DNA from: Syntrophomonas palmitatica JCM 14374
Lineage (GTDB): Bacteria; Bacillota; Syntrophomonadia; Syntrophomonadales; Syntrophomonadaceae
Direction: 5' to 3'
Length of the DNA: 64,000 nt
NCBI RefSeq assembly: GCF_001311885.1
Contig: NZ_BBCE01000005.1
Location: 1 to 64,000, forward strand
The notes under the pieces are model-generated. The model made no database searches. It was not told the DNA's origin and saw nothing but the letters and a program-made list of their open reading frames with translations. This document shows, in pieces, positions 27,902 through 36,402 of this stretch. A program made the position numbers and the translations under genes. Position 1 is the stretch's first letter; every line of letters begins with the position of its first letter.

Positions 27902-29023
27902 GTGCTTAGGAAAATGCGATTACTTGTAATATTAACGATTATCATGGGAATGCTGGCATTACCTGGCGTATGTATGGCAGAAGCTACAACCACAACGGCT
28001 AACACCCAATTATCTATGGCCCAGGCCTACGATATGGCACTGAAGAACAGTAACACTATTAAACAGGACGAATTAAGTGTACAGATAAGCGAAGAAATGA
28101 AAAAATTTAGAGATGAAAGGGTTCTTTTTACCCCATTTGCAGCTAGTTCTCCGGCGGCAGATGCAGCTTACACTGCTGCAGTATCCGCCAGCATCAGCCA
28201 ACAGATGGCAGGGAAAACTAAAACTGCTGACGAGGATAAGCTGTTTGTTGATGTGGTAACGGAGTATACTGACCTGTTAGCAGCTCAAGAGGACTATGCC
28301 TATAACCAGAAGGCTATAAAATATGCCGAAAATAAATGGAAAGCGGATTCTCTGTCATATGCCCTGGGCCTGGCAAGTCTGGTGCAGCGCAATCAGGCTG
28401 AAGCTGCATATAAATCGGCCAAAGCCGCTTACGAACTTTCAAAACTAGGTTTGGAGAAGGCCTATCAGGATTTCAACTACCTGGTAGGTTTAAACCGTGA
28501 TGCTCGTCCCATACTTACTGAAAAACCAAGTTACAGTAAGTATGAAGTTGCTAATCTGGACAATGCAATCAGCCGGGCTATGGATCAGCACCCCACTCTC
28601 TGGAACCTCGGACAGCAGGTTAATCTGGCCCGCATTAACACCAACCTGGTAGATGTAAACAGCGGTTCCTTAAAAGCATCTATGCTCGATTACGAAAAAA
28701 CACAATTAACCGCCAGCAACGCAGTAAAACAAACCGAGAATGGTCTGAGGTCTCTTTATAATGGTTTGCAGCAGCTGGAAGAGACGTATGTGACCCTGGA
28801 GCAGCAGCTGAAGATATACCAGGAAACAGAAAAAAATAAAAAGGCCATGTACGAACTGGGGATGTTGACAAAGAATGATTATGATTATGCCCAGTTAGAT
28901 ACACTGAAAGCGCTTAAAGCTTTAAACTCAACCACTTATCGACATGAAATCATGAAAATAAACTTTGAAAAGCCGTGGACTTATTCTAGTGCCGGTTCGG
29001 CATCAGCATCATCGGCACAGTAA
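27902..29023 (+). CDS. TolC-like outer-membrane-efflux-family protein (short)
   Basis: A 373-residue secreted protein; the signal peptide ends near GVCMAEA. The rest is mostly long helices in two repeats (LSMAQAYDMALKNS; DNAISRAMDQHPTLWNLG; YELGMLTKNDYDYAQLDTL), the pattern of the TolC/OEP family. It is shorter than Gram-negative TolC (about 470), and the membrane-barrel strands are not obvious. GTG at 27902 follows GGAGG by 6 bases. Its promoter shares an operator with the RND pump genes, so it is probably the third part of that export system. Confidence 0.8.
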   Translation: MLRKMRLLVILTIIMGMLALPGVCMAEATTTTANTQLSMAQAYDMALKNSNTIKQDELSVQISEEMKKFRDERVLFTPFAASSPAADAAYTAAVSASISQQMAGKTKTADEDKLFVDVVTEYTDLLAAQEDYAYNQKAIKYAENKWKADSLSYALGLASLVQRNQAEAAYKSAKAAYELSKLGLEKAYQDFNYLVGLNRDARPILTEKPSYSKYEVANLDNAISRAMDQHPTLWNLGQQVNLARINTNLVDVNSGSLKASMLDYEKTQLTASNAVKQTENGLRSLYNGLQQLEETYVTLEQQLKIYQETEKNKKAMYELGMLTKNDYDYAQLDTLKALKALNSTTYRHEIMKINFEKPWTYSSAGSASASSAQ

Positions 29024-29039
29024 TATATTTGCCATACTC

Positions 29040-29074
29040 AACCCGGTTCTATAAATATGAAGCCGGGTTTTTTT
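29040..29074 (+). terminator. terminator after TolC-like gene
   Basis: Stem ACCCGG / CCGGGT with extra pairing, followed by T7. Confidence 0.8.
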
Positions 29075-29180
29075 ATGTATTAGGAAAAGGCTGTGGATGA
29101 GAGCCTCAAAAGCGTGGGCGGGGTCTTAGATATTACCGGCTAATAGTAATCATGCCGTTGTGTCATTGAAATCTATGTAT

Positions 29181-29231
29181 TCATCGTTGCGAGGAGCGCA
29201 AGCGACGCGGCAATCTTTCCCGGTCATTGCC
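29181..29231. repeat. interspersed GC-rich repeat
   Basis: The stretch TTGCGAGGAGCGCAAGCGACGCGGCAATCT, split here as TTGCGAGGAGCGCAAG followed by CGACGCGGCAATCT, lies in the 363-base gap between the TolC-like and CtpA genes. Related half-sites occur at 36185-36264. It is a member of a family of scattered palindromic repeats; the rest of the gap holds no gene that I can see. Confidence 0.55.
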
Positions 29232-29386
29232 CCAAAACACGCTTTTCGTATAGGGTGGCGGGTATAACCCGTGAAAATTGCGGTCGAACGAAGCAATTTT
29301 GTGTTTGCGATTAATTAACACTCTGAAAGGGTTTATGGCCGGAAGCGTTGAATATATTTCCCCAAAGCTAAAACTGGAGGAGTATT

Positions 29387-30993
29387 ATGCGGCAATCGAA
29401 CAAAAAGTGGACAGCTCTCCTGGTTACGGTATTGTTTTTATGGAGCGGTCTGGCGGGGGCGGCCCTGGCGGCGGACGGCAAAGTATTGTCTGAAGTGGCC
29501 GGATTCTTAAAGGAAAATTATGTGGATCCTGTCCCTGCCCAGGTTTTGCAGGCTCCTACCGTGGATGAGATGCTGAAACGTTTAGGTGATCCTTACGCGC
29601 AGTATTATACCAAACAGGAATTTGAAAATGAGATGGACGTTTTAAACGGGGAGTTCATGGGTATAGGGGTATATTTCACCCCCGGCAAGGAAGGGGCGGA
29701 AATATTTCAGCTGATTAAAGGTTCGCCGGCTGAGCGGGCCGGTATTAAGAAAGGCGATATCATAACCATGGCCGCCGGCAGGTCCCTGGCCGGTATGGAT
29801 AAAGACGCCATAGCCCAAATAATTAAGGGTCCGGCAGGCAGCGTGGTGCAGTTAAAAGTGAAACGCGGACCCAATTCCATAACTATGGCGGTAACCCGTG
29901 AAAAAGTAACCATTCCCAGTGTGGAAAGCGAAATCCTGGGAAATAACACCGGGTACATAATCCTGCGAGAATTTGGCAGTCATAGCGCTGACGATATAGA
30001 TAAAGCCATTAAGAGCCTCGAAGCGAAAAAGGCTGAGAATTGGATTCTGGACCTGCGCGGCAACCCCGGGGGATTCCTGGAGGCGGCTATTGACATTGCC
30101 GGTGATTTTATGGGTACGGCTGATACGCTTATAGTAGAGGAAAGAAGCAAGAAAGAAATGTATCAGGGCAATCCCGGGGGCCATATCGTGGATGGACCAT
30201 GGTAGTCTTGATCGATGAAAACAGCGCCAGCGCCTCGGAAATATTATCAGCGGCTCTGCAGGATAACCAGCGGGCGGTGATTATCGGCAAGAAATCATAT
30301 GGAAAAGGCACGGTGCAGCAGATCTTTGACCTCTCCAATGAAGACAAGGTGAAATTCACCGTGGCGCGTTTTTATTCCCCCCTGGGCAATGTCATAAATA
30401 AACAGGGAGTGAAACCTGATATAGAAGTTGGTGACGATGAGGCCAGGCTTGCCGCAGAGCTGCTGCTCTATGATCCGCCTGCCGGTTACAAAGGGAAGCT
30501 GCTCAAGCTGGATACAGAAAATTTTCAGGCTACCATTGACCCGGTGCGGGCGCGTTCCGCCGGGTTCTGGAAGGCCTGGCGCAGCATAATCAAAGGCGCC
30601 GCTGGCAACAAGTTTTATGCGGGTACTGATAATACCGCCTGGACGGAAATCAGCCAGGAAGAACGCGAATCCTTATGGCCGCTGTTTTATCCGGATTATA
30701 AGACAAATGGCCCAATCGTTACTGTCAAACCTGACAGCGAACTGAAGATATCTTTGGCTGATGACGTTAATCCCCGTTATATTAACTTTTCTACCGTTGA
30801 ACTGATAAAAGCCGACAGCGGCCAACGGGTAAAAGCCGGGTTTACAGTGGTTAATAAGAAGGATATTGCGGTGAAACCTGCGGCGAAACTTACCCCCGGC
30901 GAATACTGGCTGGTGCTGCATGACACCATTCGCTTCAGCAGCGGGCAGAATATAGGTCAGGGAATAGTAGCCAAATACGATGTCAGCAAATAA
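29387..30993 (+). CDS. ctpA: CtpA-type S41 carboxy-terminal processing protease (frame break near 30198)
   Basis: Exported serine protease of about 535 residues after repair. It has a signal peptide (ending near AALAADG), a PDZ domain (AERAGIKKGDIITMAAG, residues about 110-180) and an S41 core with GYIILREFG and LDLRGNPGG. The catalytic serine is in ENSASASEIL near 280 and the lysine in KSYGKGTVQQ near 305. The first frame stops at 30205; one missing base in GGACCATGG joins it to the rest. A C-terminal domain of about 200 residues follows the protease core. ATG at 29387 follows GGAGGAG. Confidence 0.87.
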
Positions 30994-31063
30994 TTACAGA
31001 TCACAGTCTGACGGGGTTGGTGACAACCCCGTCCCCCTTCATCCAGGCCCCCGCTTTTATTTC

Positions 31064-31093
31064 TTGACCATCATATTCCAATCAGGATATAAT
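31064..31093 (+). promoter_or_regulatory. promoter of the RND pump operon
   Basis: TTGACC, 18 bases, perfect TATAAT, located 67 bases before the adaptor start codon and just upstream of the operator. Confidence 0.7.
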
Positions 31094-31107
31094 GCAACTA
31101 TCAAACC

Positions 31108-31123
31108 GACCAACCGGTCGGTC
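31108..31123. promoter_or_regulatory. TetR-type operator
   Basis: GACCAACCGGTCGGTC is a 16-base near-perfect palindrome (GACCRACCGGTYGGTC) just downstream of the -10 box, where repressor binding would block transcription. The TetR-family gene at 35568 is the obvious candidate regulator. Confidence 0.65.
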
Positions 31124-31159
31124 AATGCTGTAAACGGGAATACAAGCAGGAGGGGAATT

Positions 31160-32293
31160 ATGGGCAGGAAAAGGTTGTTCGGACTAATGTTGTTGTTATT
31201 ACTGGGGCTTTTGATTACAACCAGCGGCTGCAAGAAAGAGGAAAAGACAGCAGAACCAACATTCAGTGTTAATACAGCTATAGTCAAGAAAATGGATATA
31301 GCCCAGGCTATGAAGTACGGCGGGACCTTGCGGGGCAGCAATGAAGTGTACATATATCCTAAGATTCAAGCGCCTTTGAGAGTTACAGCTATTCTGGCCC
31401 AGCCTGGCGACCGCGTAAAGGCCGGCCAGACCTTAATTACCCTCGACAGCTCCGATTATGAAGCCAAACTCAAACAGGCTCAGGCGGGGCTGGCATCGGC
31501 ACTGGCAGCCAAAAAGGCCAGTGACGCCAACCTCGAAGTCTTGAAATCCAAATATGACAGCACCAAGAAGCTTTATGAAGCGGGAGCAATTTCAAAGATA
31601 GAGATGGACAGCATACAGGCGCAGCTGGACGGGGCCATGGCCGGTTCGGCTCAGGCTCAGGTAGATCTGTACCAGGCCATGCTGGAGGATGCTGAAAATC
31701 AGATCGCCCACTGCGATATTACTTCGCCCATTAATGGGGTGGTTGGCAGCATCAATGTTTCCCTGGGCGATATGGTCAGCGCGCAGTCAGCCGCCGCCGC
31801 CGTAAGCGATACCAGCGTTTTGGAAACCGATGTTTTGGTGGGTGAAAATGAAGTCAGTTATATCAAACCTGGCAGCGAGGCAGCGGTGAACGTACGCGCG
31901 GCTTCGGCTAAATCGTTTAAAGGCAGGGTGGTTACAGTCGCTTCCATGCCCGATCCGGTTAAACGCAATTACCGGGTTAGAATCAGCCTGGACAACAAAG
32001 ATAACATCATCAAATCAGGGATGTTTGCGGAACTGATAGTAGACGCCCAGACTAAAAAGGACGTCCTGGGGGTTCCGGTGGAAGCGGTTATCCCCCGCGA
32101 TGCCCGTCATATAGTTTTTGTCGTGGATAAGAATAAACGCGCGCGGGAGCAGGAGGTTTTAACCGGGCTGAAGAATGACCGCTATGTGGAGATTGTCTCC
32201 GGATTGCAGGCAGGAGATGAGGTTATCACCAAAGGCAATACCCTGGTAAATGAAGGCACCCTTTTGCGGGTGATTCCCGGGGGGGTCAGATAA
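31160..32293 (+). CDS. RND efflux periplasmic adaptor (HlyD/MFP family) lipoprotein
   Basis: A 377-residue adaptor. A signal sequence ends in the lipobox TTSGC (residue about 24). A biotinyl-lipoyl-like domain (VYIYPKIQAPLRVTAILAQP, then GDRVKAGQTLITLD), a long helical hairpin and beta-barrel domains follow. ATG at 31160 follows AGGAGGGG. Its stop overlaps the RND gene's ATG, so the two are coupled. It should link the inner-membrane pump to a TolC-like channel. Confidence 0.9.
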   Translation: MGRKRLFGLMLLLLLGLLITTSGCKKEEKTAEPTFSVNTAIVKKMDIAQAMKYGGTLRGSNEVYIYPKIQAPLRVTAILAQPGDRVKAGQTLITLDSSDYEAKLKQAQAGLASALAAKKASDANLEVLKSKYDSTKKLYEAGAISKIEMDSIQAQLDGAMAGSAQAQVDLYQAMLEDAENQIAHCDITSPINGVVGSINVSLGDMVSAQSAAAAVSDTSVLETDVLVGENEVSYIKPGSEAAVNVRAASAKSFKGRVVTVASMPDPVKRNYRVRISLDNKDNIIKSGMFAELIVDAQTKKDVLGVPVEAVIPRDARHIVFVVDKNKRAREQEVLTGLKNDRYVEIVSGLQAGDEVITKGNTLVNEGTLLRVIPGGVR

Positions 32294-35200
32294 TGGGTAT
32301 TGTAAAATTCGCGGTTAAACGCCCGGTGACTATGACCATCCTGGTTTCAGTGGTTATCATCTTGGGCTTTTTTACCTTGAGCAAACTGCCCCTGGCTCTC
32401 TATCCCGACATGAAGCTGCCCTACGCAGCCGTTATGACTACCTATTCCGGCGCTGGTCCTGAAGAGGTGGAACAGGTTACCAAGATGCTGGAAGGACAGA
32501 TCAACTCCCTCAGCAATGTTAAGAAAATAGAATCGTATTCCATGTCAGGCTCATCCATCATGCTAATCAGCTTTAACTGGGGCACGGATATGAGCAGCGC
32601 TATCAATGATATCCGCGAAAAGACCAGCATGATTGAAAAATACCTGCCCAGCGGGGTTGAAAAACCCATGGTGCTGAAGATGGACGTCAACATGATGCCG
32701 ATAATCCAGACCGGGGTGGAGGCTAAAGGCGACATGTCCATGGCCGAGCTGCAGTCCATCGCCGAGGATGAGATAAAACCTCGCCTGGAACGTATTCCCG
32801 AAGTGGCTTCGGTTATCATAACCGGGGGACAGAAGCGGGAAGTGAAGGTGGAAGTGGACCCGGTCAAACTGGAAAGCTGCGGGTTGACTCTGGCCCAGAT
32901 TAATCAGATTCTGCAAGCGGAAAACTTTAATATGTCCAGCGGCCAGATCAAAACCGGGGAACGCAAGTATTTTGTGCGTAATCTGCAGGAGTTCGAATCG
33001 ATAGAGGATATTAAGGATGTACATATCCTTACCGCCGCAGGTAATGCCATTCGTCTGGCCGATATAGCCACTATTACCGACGGTTATAAGGATAATTCCC
33101 AGATCACCCGCTTAAACGGCGGGGCGGCGGTGGGTATTCACTGCCAGAAGCAGAGCGATGCCAATACCGTAACCGCCTGTGAACATATCAAGGCTGAACT
33201 GGCCAAAGTGCAGCAGGAAATGGGCCAAGACCTGGATATTAAGGTGGTAATGGACCAGTCTTATTATATCAACCAGTCTATAAACACCGTTAAAAGGATG
33301 CTCCTGGAAGGGGCTTTGCTGGCTGTTTTCGTCCTGTTTCTCTTCCTGCGCAATACCCGCAGTACCTTGATCATATTCATAGCCATTCCTTTGTCCATTG
33401 TCGCTACCTTCGTATTGATGTATTTCAATAACGACACCCTGAACATTATAACCCTGGGAGGTCTGGCTCTGGGCCTGGGGAGGATGGTGGACGATTCGAT
33501 TGTGGTATTCGAAAATGTTTACCGCCACCGCAGTTTAGGGCTGCCGCCCATTGAGGCCGCTTTAACCGGGGCCTCGCAGGTCAGCAACGCGGTTATCGCC
33601 TCCACACTGACGATTCTGGCGGTTTTCCTGCCGGTAATGTTTGTTACGGAAGGAATTGCTTCGGTTATTTTCAAACCCCTGGCGGTAACGGTCAGTTTTG
33701 CGATATTGTGCTCCCTGCTGGTGGCTTTGACCGTAGTCCCGCTTATGTCCTCCCGTATGCTGACCAACTCTGCCATGCAAAAGCGGGAAACCGGCAATGG
33801 CTGGCTGTCATCCAAAATATCGCGCTTTGGCCATTGGATCGACAACCTGGGGGAACAATACCAGGAAATCGTGAGATGGTCCTTATCCCACCGGTCTGCG
33901 GTGGTTATTGTCGTGACCGTTTTAATGATAGGTTCTGTCGCTCTTATGCCCTTGATTGGGGCGGAATTCATGCCCAAGATGGATTCGGGCGAGATATCCA
34001 TCAGCCTGGAGGCTGATAAGGGCAACCTCTTGTCTGACACCGACCAGATGATAAAAACCATAGAAAAGGAATTACATGATATAAGCGAAGTTGATACCGC
34101 CTTCACCAGCGTAGGGGCTTCCAGCAACATGTTTTTCGATAGTTCTACCCAGGAGGATAAGGCCAGCATCTACGTGAAGCTGGTTCCCCGCAGTCACCGC
34201 GAACGCGATGTGGATCAGGTGGCTGAAGACATACGCCAGCGGGTACAGAAGATCGCCGGCGCCAAAATTAAAGTCAATGTTATGGATATGTCTTCGGAGA
34301 TGGGCAACAGCTCTGCGCCTATAATGGTGCAGATCCGGGGTGATGATCTGAAGGTATTGAAGCAGCTTTCCGAGCAGGTTAAAGAAATCGTCCGTCAGGT
34401 TCCCGGTACCCGTGAAGTCAGTTCCACCCTGACTGATGGCAATCCGGAGATTGAACTGCGGGTGGATCGTAAAAGAGCGGCGGCCTGCGGCTTGACCCCG
34501 ATGCAGATTGCCAGTGAAGTTAAAACCGCCGTCAACGGGTCGGTGGCTACCCGTTACCGGGTAGGAGGCGACGAAGTCGATATTAACTTGCGGCTGGCTA
34601 AAGCCGGTCATGACGACCTTGGCTACCTGCAGAACTTAACCATAATGACCGCCCGGGGAAGCGTGGTCAAACTGGCTGATGTAGGCGATTTTGTGATTGC
34701 GCCCGGACCGGTGCAGATCAACCGTATTGACCGCCAACGGGTGGGCGAGGTTGACGCTTATTTGCTAAACCGGGATCTTAATTCGGTTATAAACGATATC
34801 AAGGCGCGGGTGGATAAGATTAACCTGCCCGCAGGCTACACCATTACCTTTGCCGGCCAGGATGAAGATATGATCGAAAGCTTCAAAAGCCTGGCCCAGG
34901 CCTTGTTAATGGCTATCATTCTGGTCTATGCGGTTATGGCTATCTTATACGAGTCGTTTTTCATACCCTTCATAATTATGTTTTCCGTACCCACCGCTAT
35001 CATCGGCGTGGTGCTGAGTTTGCTGTTAACAGGAAAAACCTTCAGCGTCAATGTTTTTATCGGGGTGATAATGCTGGTAGGTATTGTTGTGGCTAATGCC
35101 ATAGTCCTAGTGGACTACCTGCAGCACCTGCGGGAGGAGGGCATGGAAAGAGACGCCGCTATTGTGGAAGCGGGTCGCGTGCGCTTACGGCCCATATTAA

Positions 35201-35433
35201 TGACGGCTTTTGCCACCATTCTGGCGATGCTGCCCCTGGCCCTGGGAGTGGGCGAAGGCGGCGAAGCGGAAGCGCCGCTGGGCATAGTTATCATTGGCGG
35301 TCTCCTGGCGTCAACCTTTGTTACTCTGGTACTGATTCCCGTGGTATACAGCATATTTGACGACTGGGGGCAGAAAATCCGCAGCCGCAGGCGAAAGACT
35401 GAGATTAATGAAGAGGCGGCTGCTGAAGGCTAG
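32293..35433 (+). CDS. RND-family efflux permease (AcrB/HAE1 type)
   Basis: A 1046-residue proton-driven exporter of normal length. It begins with KFAVKRPVTMTILVSVVII, has twelve membrane helices in two groups and two large extracytoplasmic domains, and the GGLALGLGRMVDDSIVVFEN segment carries the helix-4 aspartates for proton relay. The end (LASTFVTLVLIPVVYSIFDD) is typical. Together with the adaptor, the TolC-like protein and the TetR regulator it makes a complete tripartite pump set. The substrate is unknown. Confidence 0.93.
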   Translation: MGIVKFAVKRPVTMTILVSVVIILGFFTLSKLPLALYPDMKLPYAAVMTTYSGAGPEEVEQVTKMLEGQINSLSNVKKIESYSMSGSSIMLISFNWGTDMSSAINDIREKTSMIEKYLPSGVEKPMVLKMDVNMMPIIQTGVEAKGDMSMAELQSIAEDEIKPRLERIPEVASVIITGGQKREVKVEVDPVKLESCGLTLAQINQILQAENFNMSSGQIKTGERKYFVRNLQEFESIEDIKDVHILTAAGNAIRLADIATITDGYKDNSQITRLNGGAAVGIHCQKQSDANTVTACEHIKAELAKVQQEMGQDLDIKVVMDQSYYINQSINTVKRMLLEGALLAVFVLFLFLRNTRSTLIIFIAIPLSIVATFVLMYFNNDTLNIITLGGLALGLGRMVDDSIVVFENVYRHRSLGLPPIEAALTGASQVSNAVIASTLTILAVFLPVMFVTEGIASVIFKPLAVTVSFAILCSLLVALTVVPLMSSRMLTNSAMQKRETGNGWLSSKISRFGHWIDNLGEQYQEIVRWSLSHRSAVVIVVTVLMIGSVALMPLIGAEFMPKMDSGEISISLEADKGNLLSDTDQMIKTIEKELHDISEVDTAFTSVGASSNMFFDSSTQEDKASIYVKLVPRSHRERDVDQVAEDIRQRVQKIAGAKIKVNVMDMSSEMGNSSAPIMVQIRGDDLKVLKQLSEQVKEIVRQVPGTREVSSTLTDGNPEIELRVDRKRAAACGLTPMQIASEVKTAVNGSVATRYRVGGDEVDINLRLAKAGHDDLGYLQNLTIMTARGSVVKLADVGDFVIAPGPVQINRIDRQRVGEVDAYLLNRDLNSVINDIKARVDKINLPAGYTITFAGQDEDMIESFKSLAQALLMAIILVYAVMAILYESFFIPFIIMFSVPTAIIGVVLSLLLTGKTFSVNVFIGVIMLVGIVVANAIVLVDYLQHLREEGMERDAAIVEAGRVRLRPILMTAFATILAMLPLALGVGEGGEAEAPLGIVIIGGLLASTFVTLVLIPVVYSIFDDWGQKIRSRRRKTEINEEAAAEG

Positions 35434-35442
35434 AAATACAAC

Positions 35443-35545
35443 AACCACAGATGAACACAGATTTGAACCACAGATACCCACAGATTAAAATCTGTGTTCA
35501 TCAGTGAATCATCTGTGTGAATCTGGGGCGATTTAATCTGTGGTT
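35443..35545. repeat. CACAGAT-rich palindromic repeat element
   Basis: The ends AACCACAGAT and ATCTGTGGTT are inverted repeats, and the inside holds several more CACAGAT/ATCTGTG units, so the whole can fold back. It fills the gap between the pump gene and the regulator. A related ATCTGTGTGTTAATCTG stretch lies at 36360-36377. Confidence 0.65.
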
Positions 35546-35567
35546 AATTAAACTCGGGGGGATGAGA

Positions 35568-36161
35568 ATGAAGGAACTGAGCCCGCGCATGAAAAAAAAG
35601 CGCGAAGCGATATTGGACGCGGCGGCACGGGTTTTCAGCGGCAAAGGTTATCATAACGCGCGCATGGAGGAAATAGCTGTCGAGGCGGGTATCGGCAAAG
35701 GCACTATTTACGAATATTTTTCCAGCAAGCTGCAGCTGTTCCAGGCCATGATGGAGCGCAGTCTGCAGGTGTATTATGAAACAATGGAATCGGTAATATC
35801 TGACGCCATGCCATTTGCGGAACGTTTTCGTCACCTGTTGGAGGGGCACTTGAGTTTTTATCAGGATAACAAGGATTTGTCCCGCATGATCTTCTGGGAT
35901 GCGGAAATATTCGACGAGGAACTGAAAGAATGGACTAATGCCCAGCGTAAAGAAAAAGAGAAGCGGCTTAGGTCAATAATTGAGGAGGCTATAAAGCGCG
36001 GCGAACTGCGGCCTCTGGACGCACAGCTGGTCAGCCTGGTTATTTCCGGGACTCTGGGGGTAATGTTTGGACCCGTTGTCCTGGACGGCTGGGATATAGA
36101 CCCGCATATCCTGGCCGGTCAGTTTGCGGACATTATTATGAACGGCATCGGGATTAATTAG
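35568..36161 (+). CDS. TetR-family transcriptional regulator
   Basis: A 197-residue repressor. The N-terminal helix-turn-helix is clear (REAILDAAARVFSGKGYHNA, then MEEIAVEAGIGKGTIYEYF). ATG at 35568 lies 6 bases after G6; an ATG at 35562 is too close. It follows the pump operon in the same direction and probably represses it and the TolC-like gene through the GGTCGGT palindromes at 31108 and 27833. No such palindrome was seen directly in front of the gene itself. Confidence 0.9.
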   Translation: MKELSPRMKKKREAILDAAARVFSGKGYHNARMEEIAVEAGIGKGTIYEYFSSKLQLFQAMMERSLQVYYETMESVISDAMPFAERFRHLLEGHLSFYQDNKDLSRMIFWDAEIFDEELKEWTNAQRKEKEKRLRSIIEEAIKRGELRPLDAQLVSLVISGTLGVMFGPVVLDGWDIDPHILAGQFADIIMNGIGIN

Positions 36162-36184
36162 ATGCGGATAACGCCATAGCCCTG

Positions 36185-36264
36185 TCATTGCGAGCGCAGC
36201 GAAGCAATCTAAAATGCGATGGCGAGTAAAAAAGATTGCCGCGTCGCTGAAGCTCTTCGCAATG
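36185..36264. repeat. interspersed inverted repeat (TTGCGAG family)
   Basis: TCATTGCGAGCGCAGCGAAGCAATCT (36185-36210, quoted here as TCATTGCGAGCG and CAGCGAAGCAATCT) is followed after 21 bases by an imperfect inverse copy ending in CTTCGCAATGA. The same family occurs at 29181. It is non-coding and MITE- or REP-like. Confidence 0.6.
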
Positions 36265-36402
36265 ATGTTCTCTCAGCAATGAATTATAGGTTAAGGCCTT
36301 CAGCTTAAATTCAGCATGCAGCTGTATAATAGTTGCGGTGCTTATACAGAAACTGTGAAATCTGTGTGTTAATCTGAGGCAATTTATTAAGGTGGACATT
36401 TA

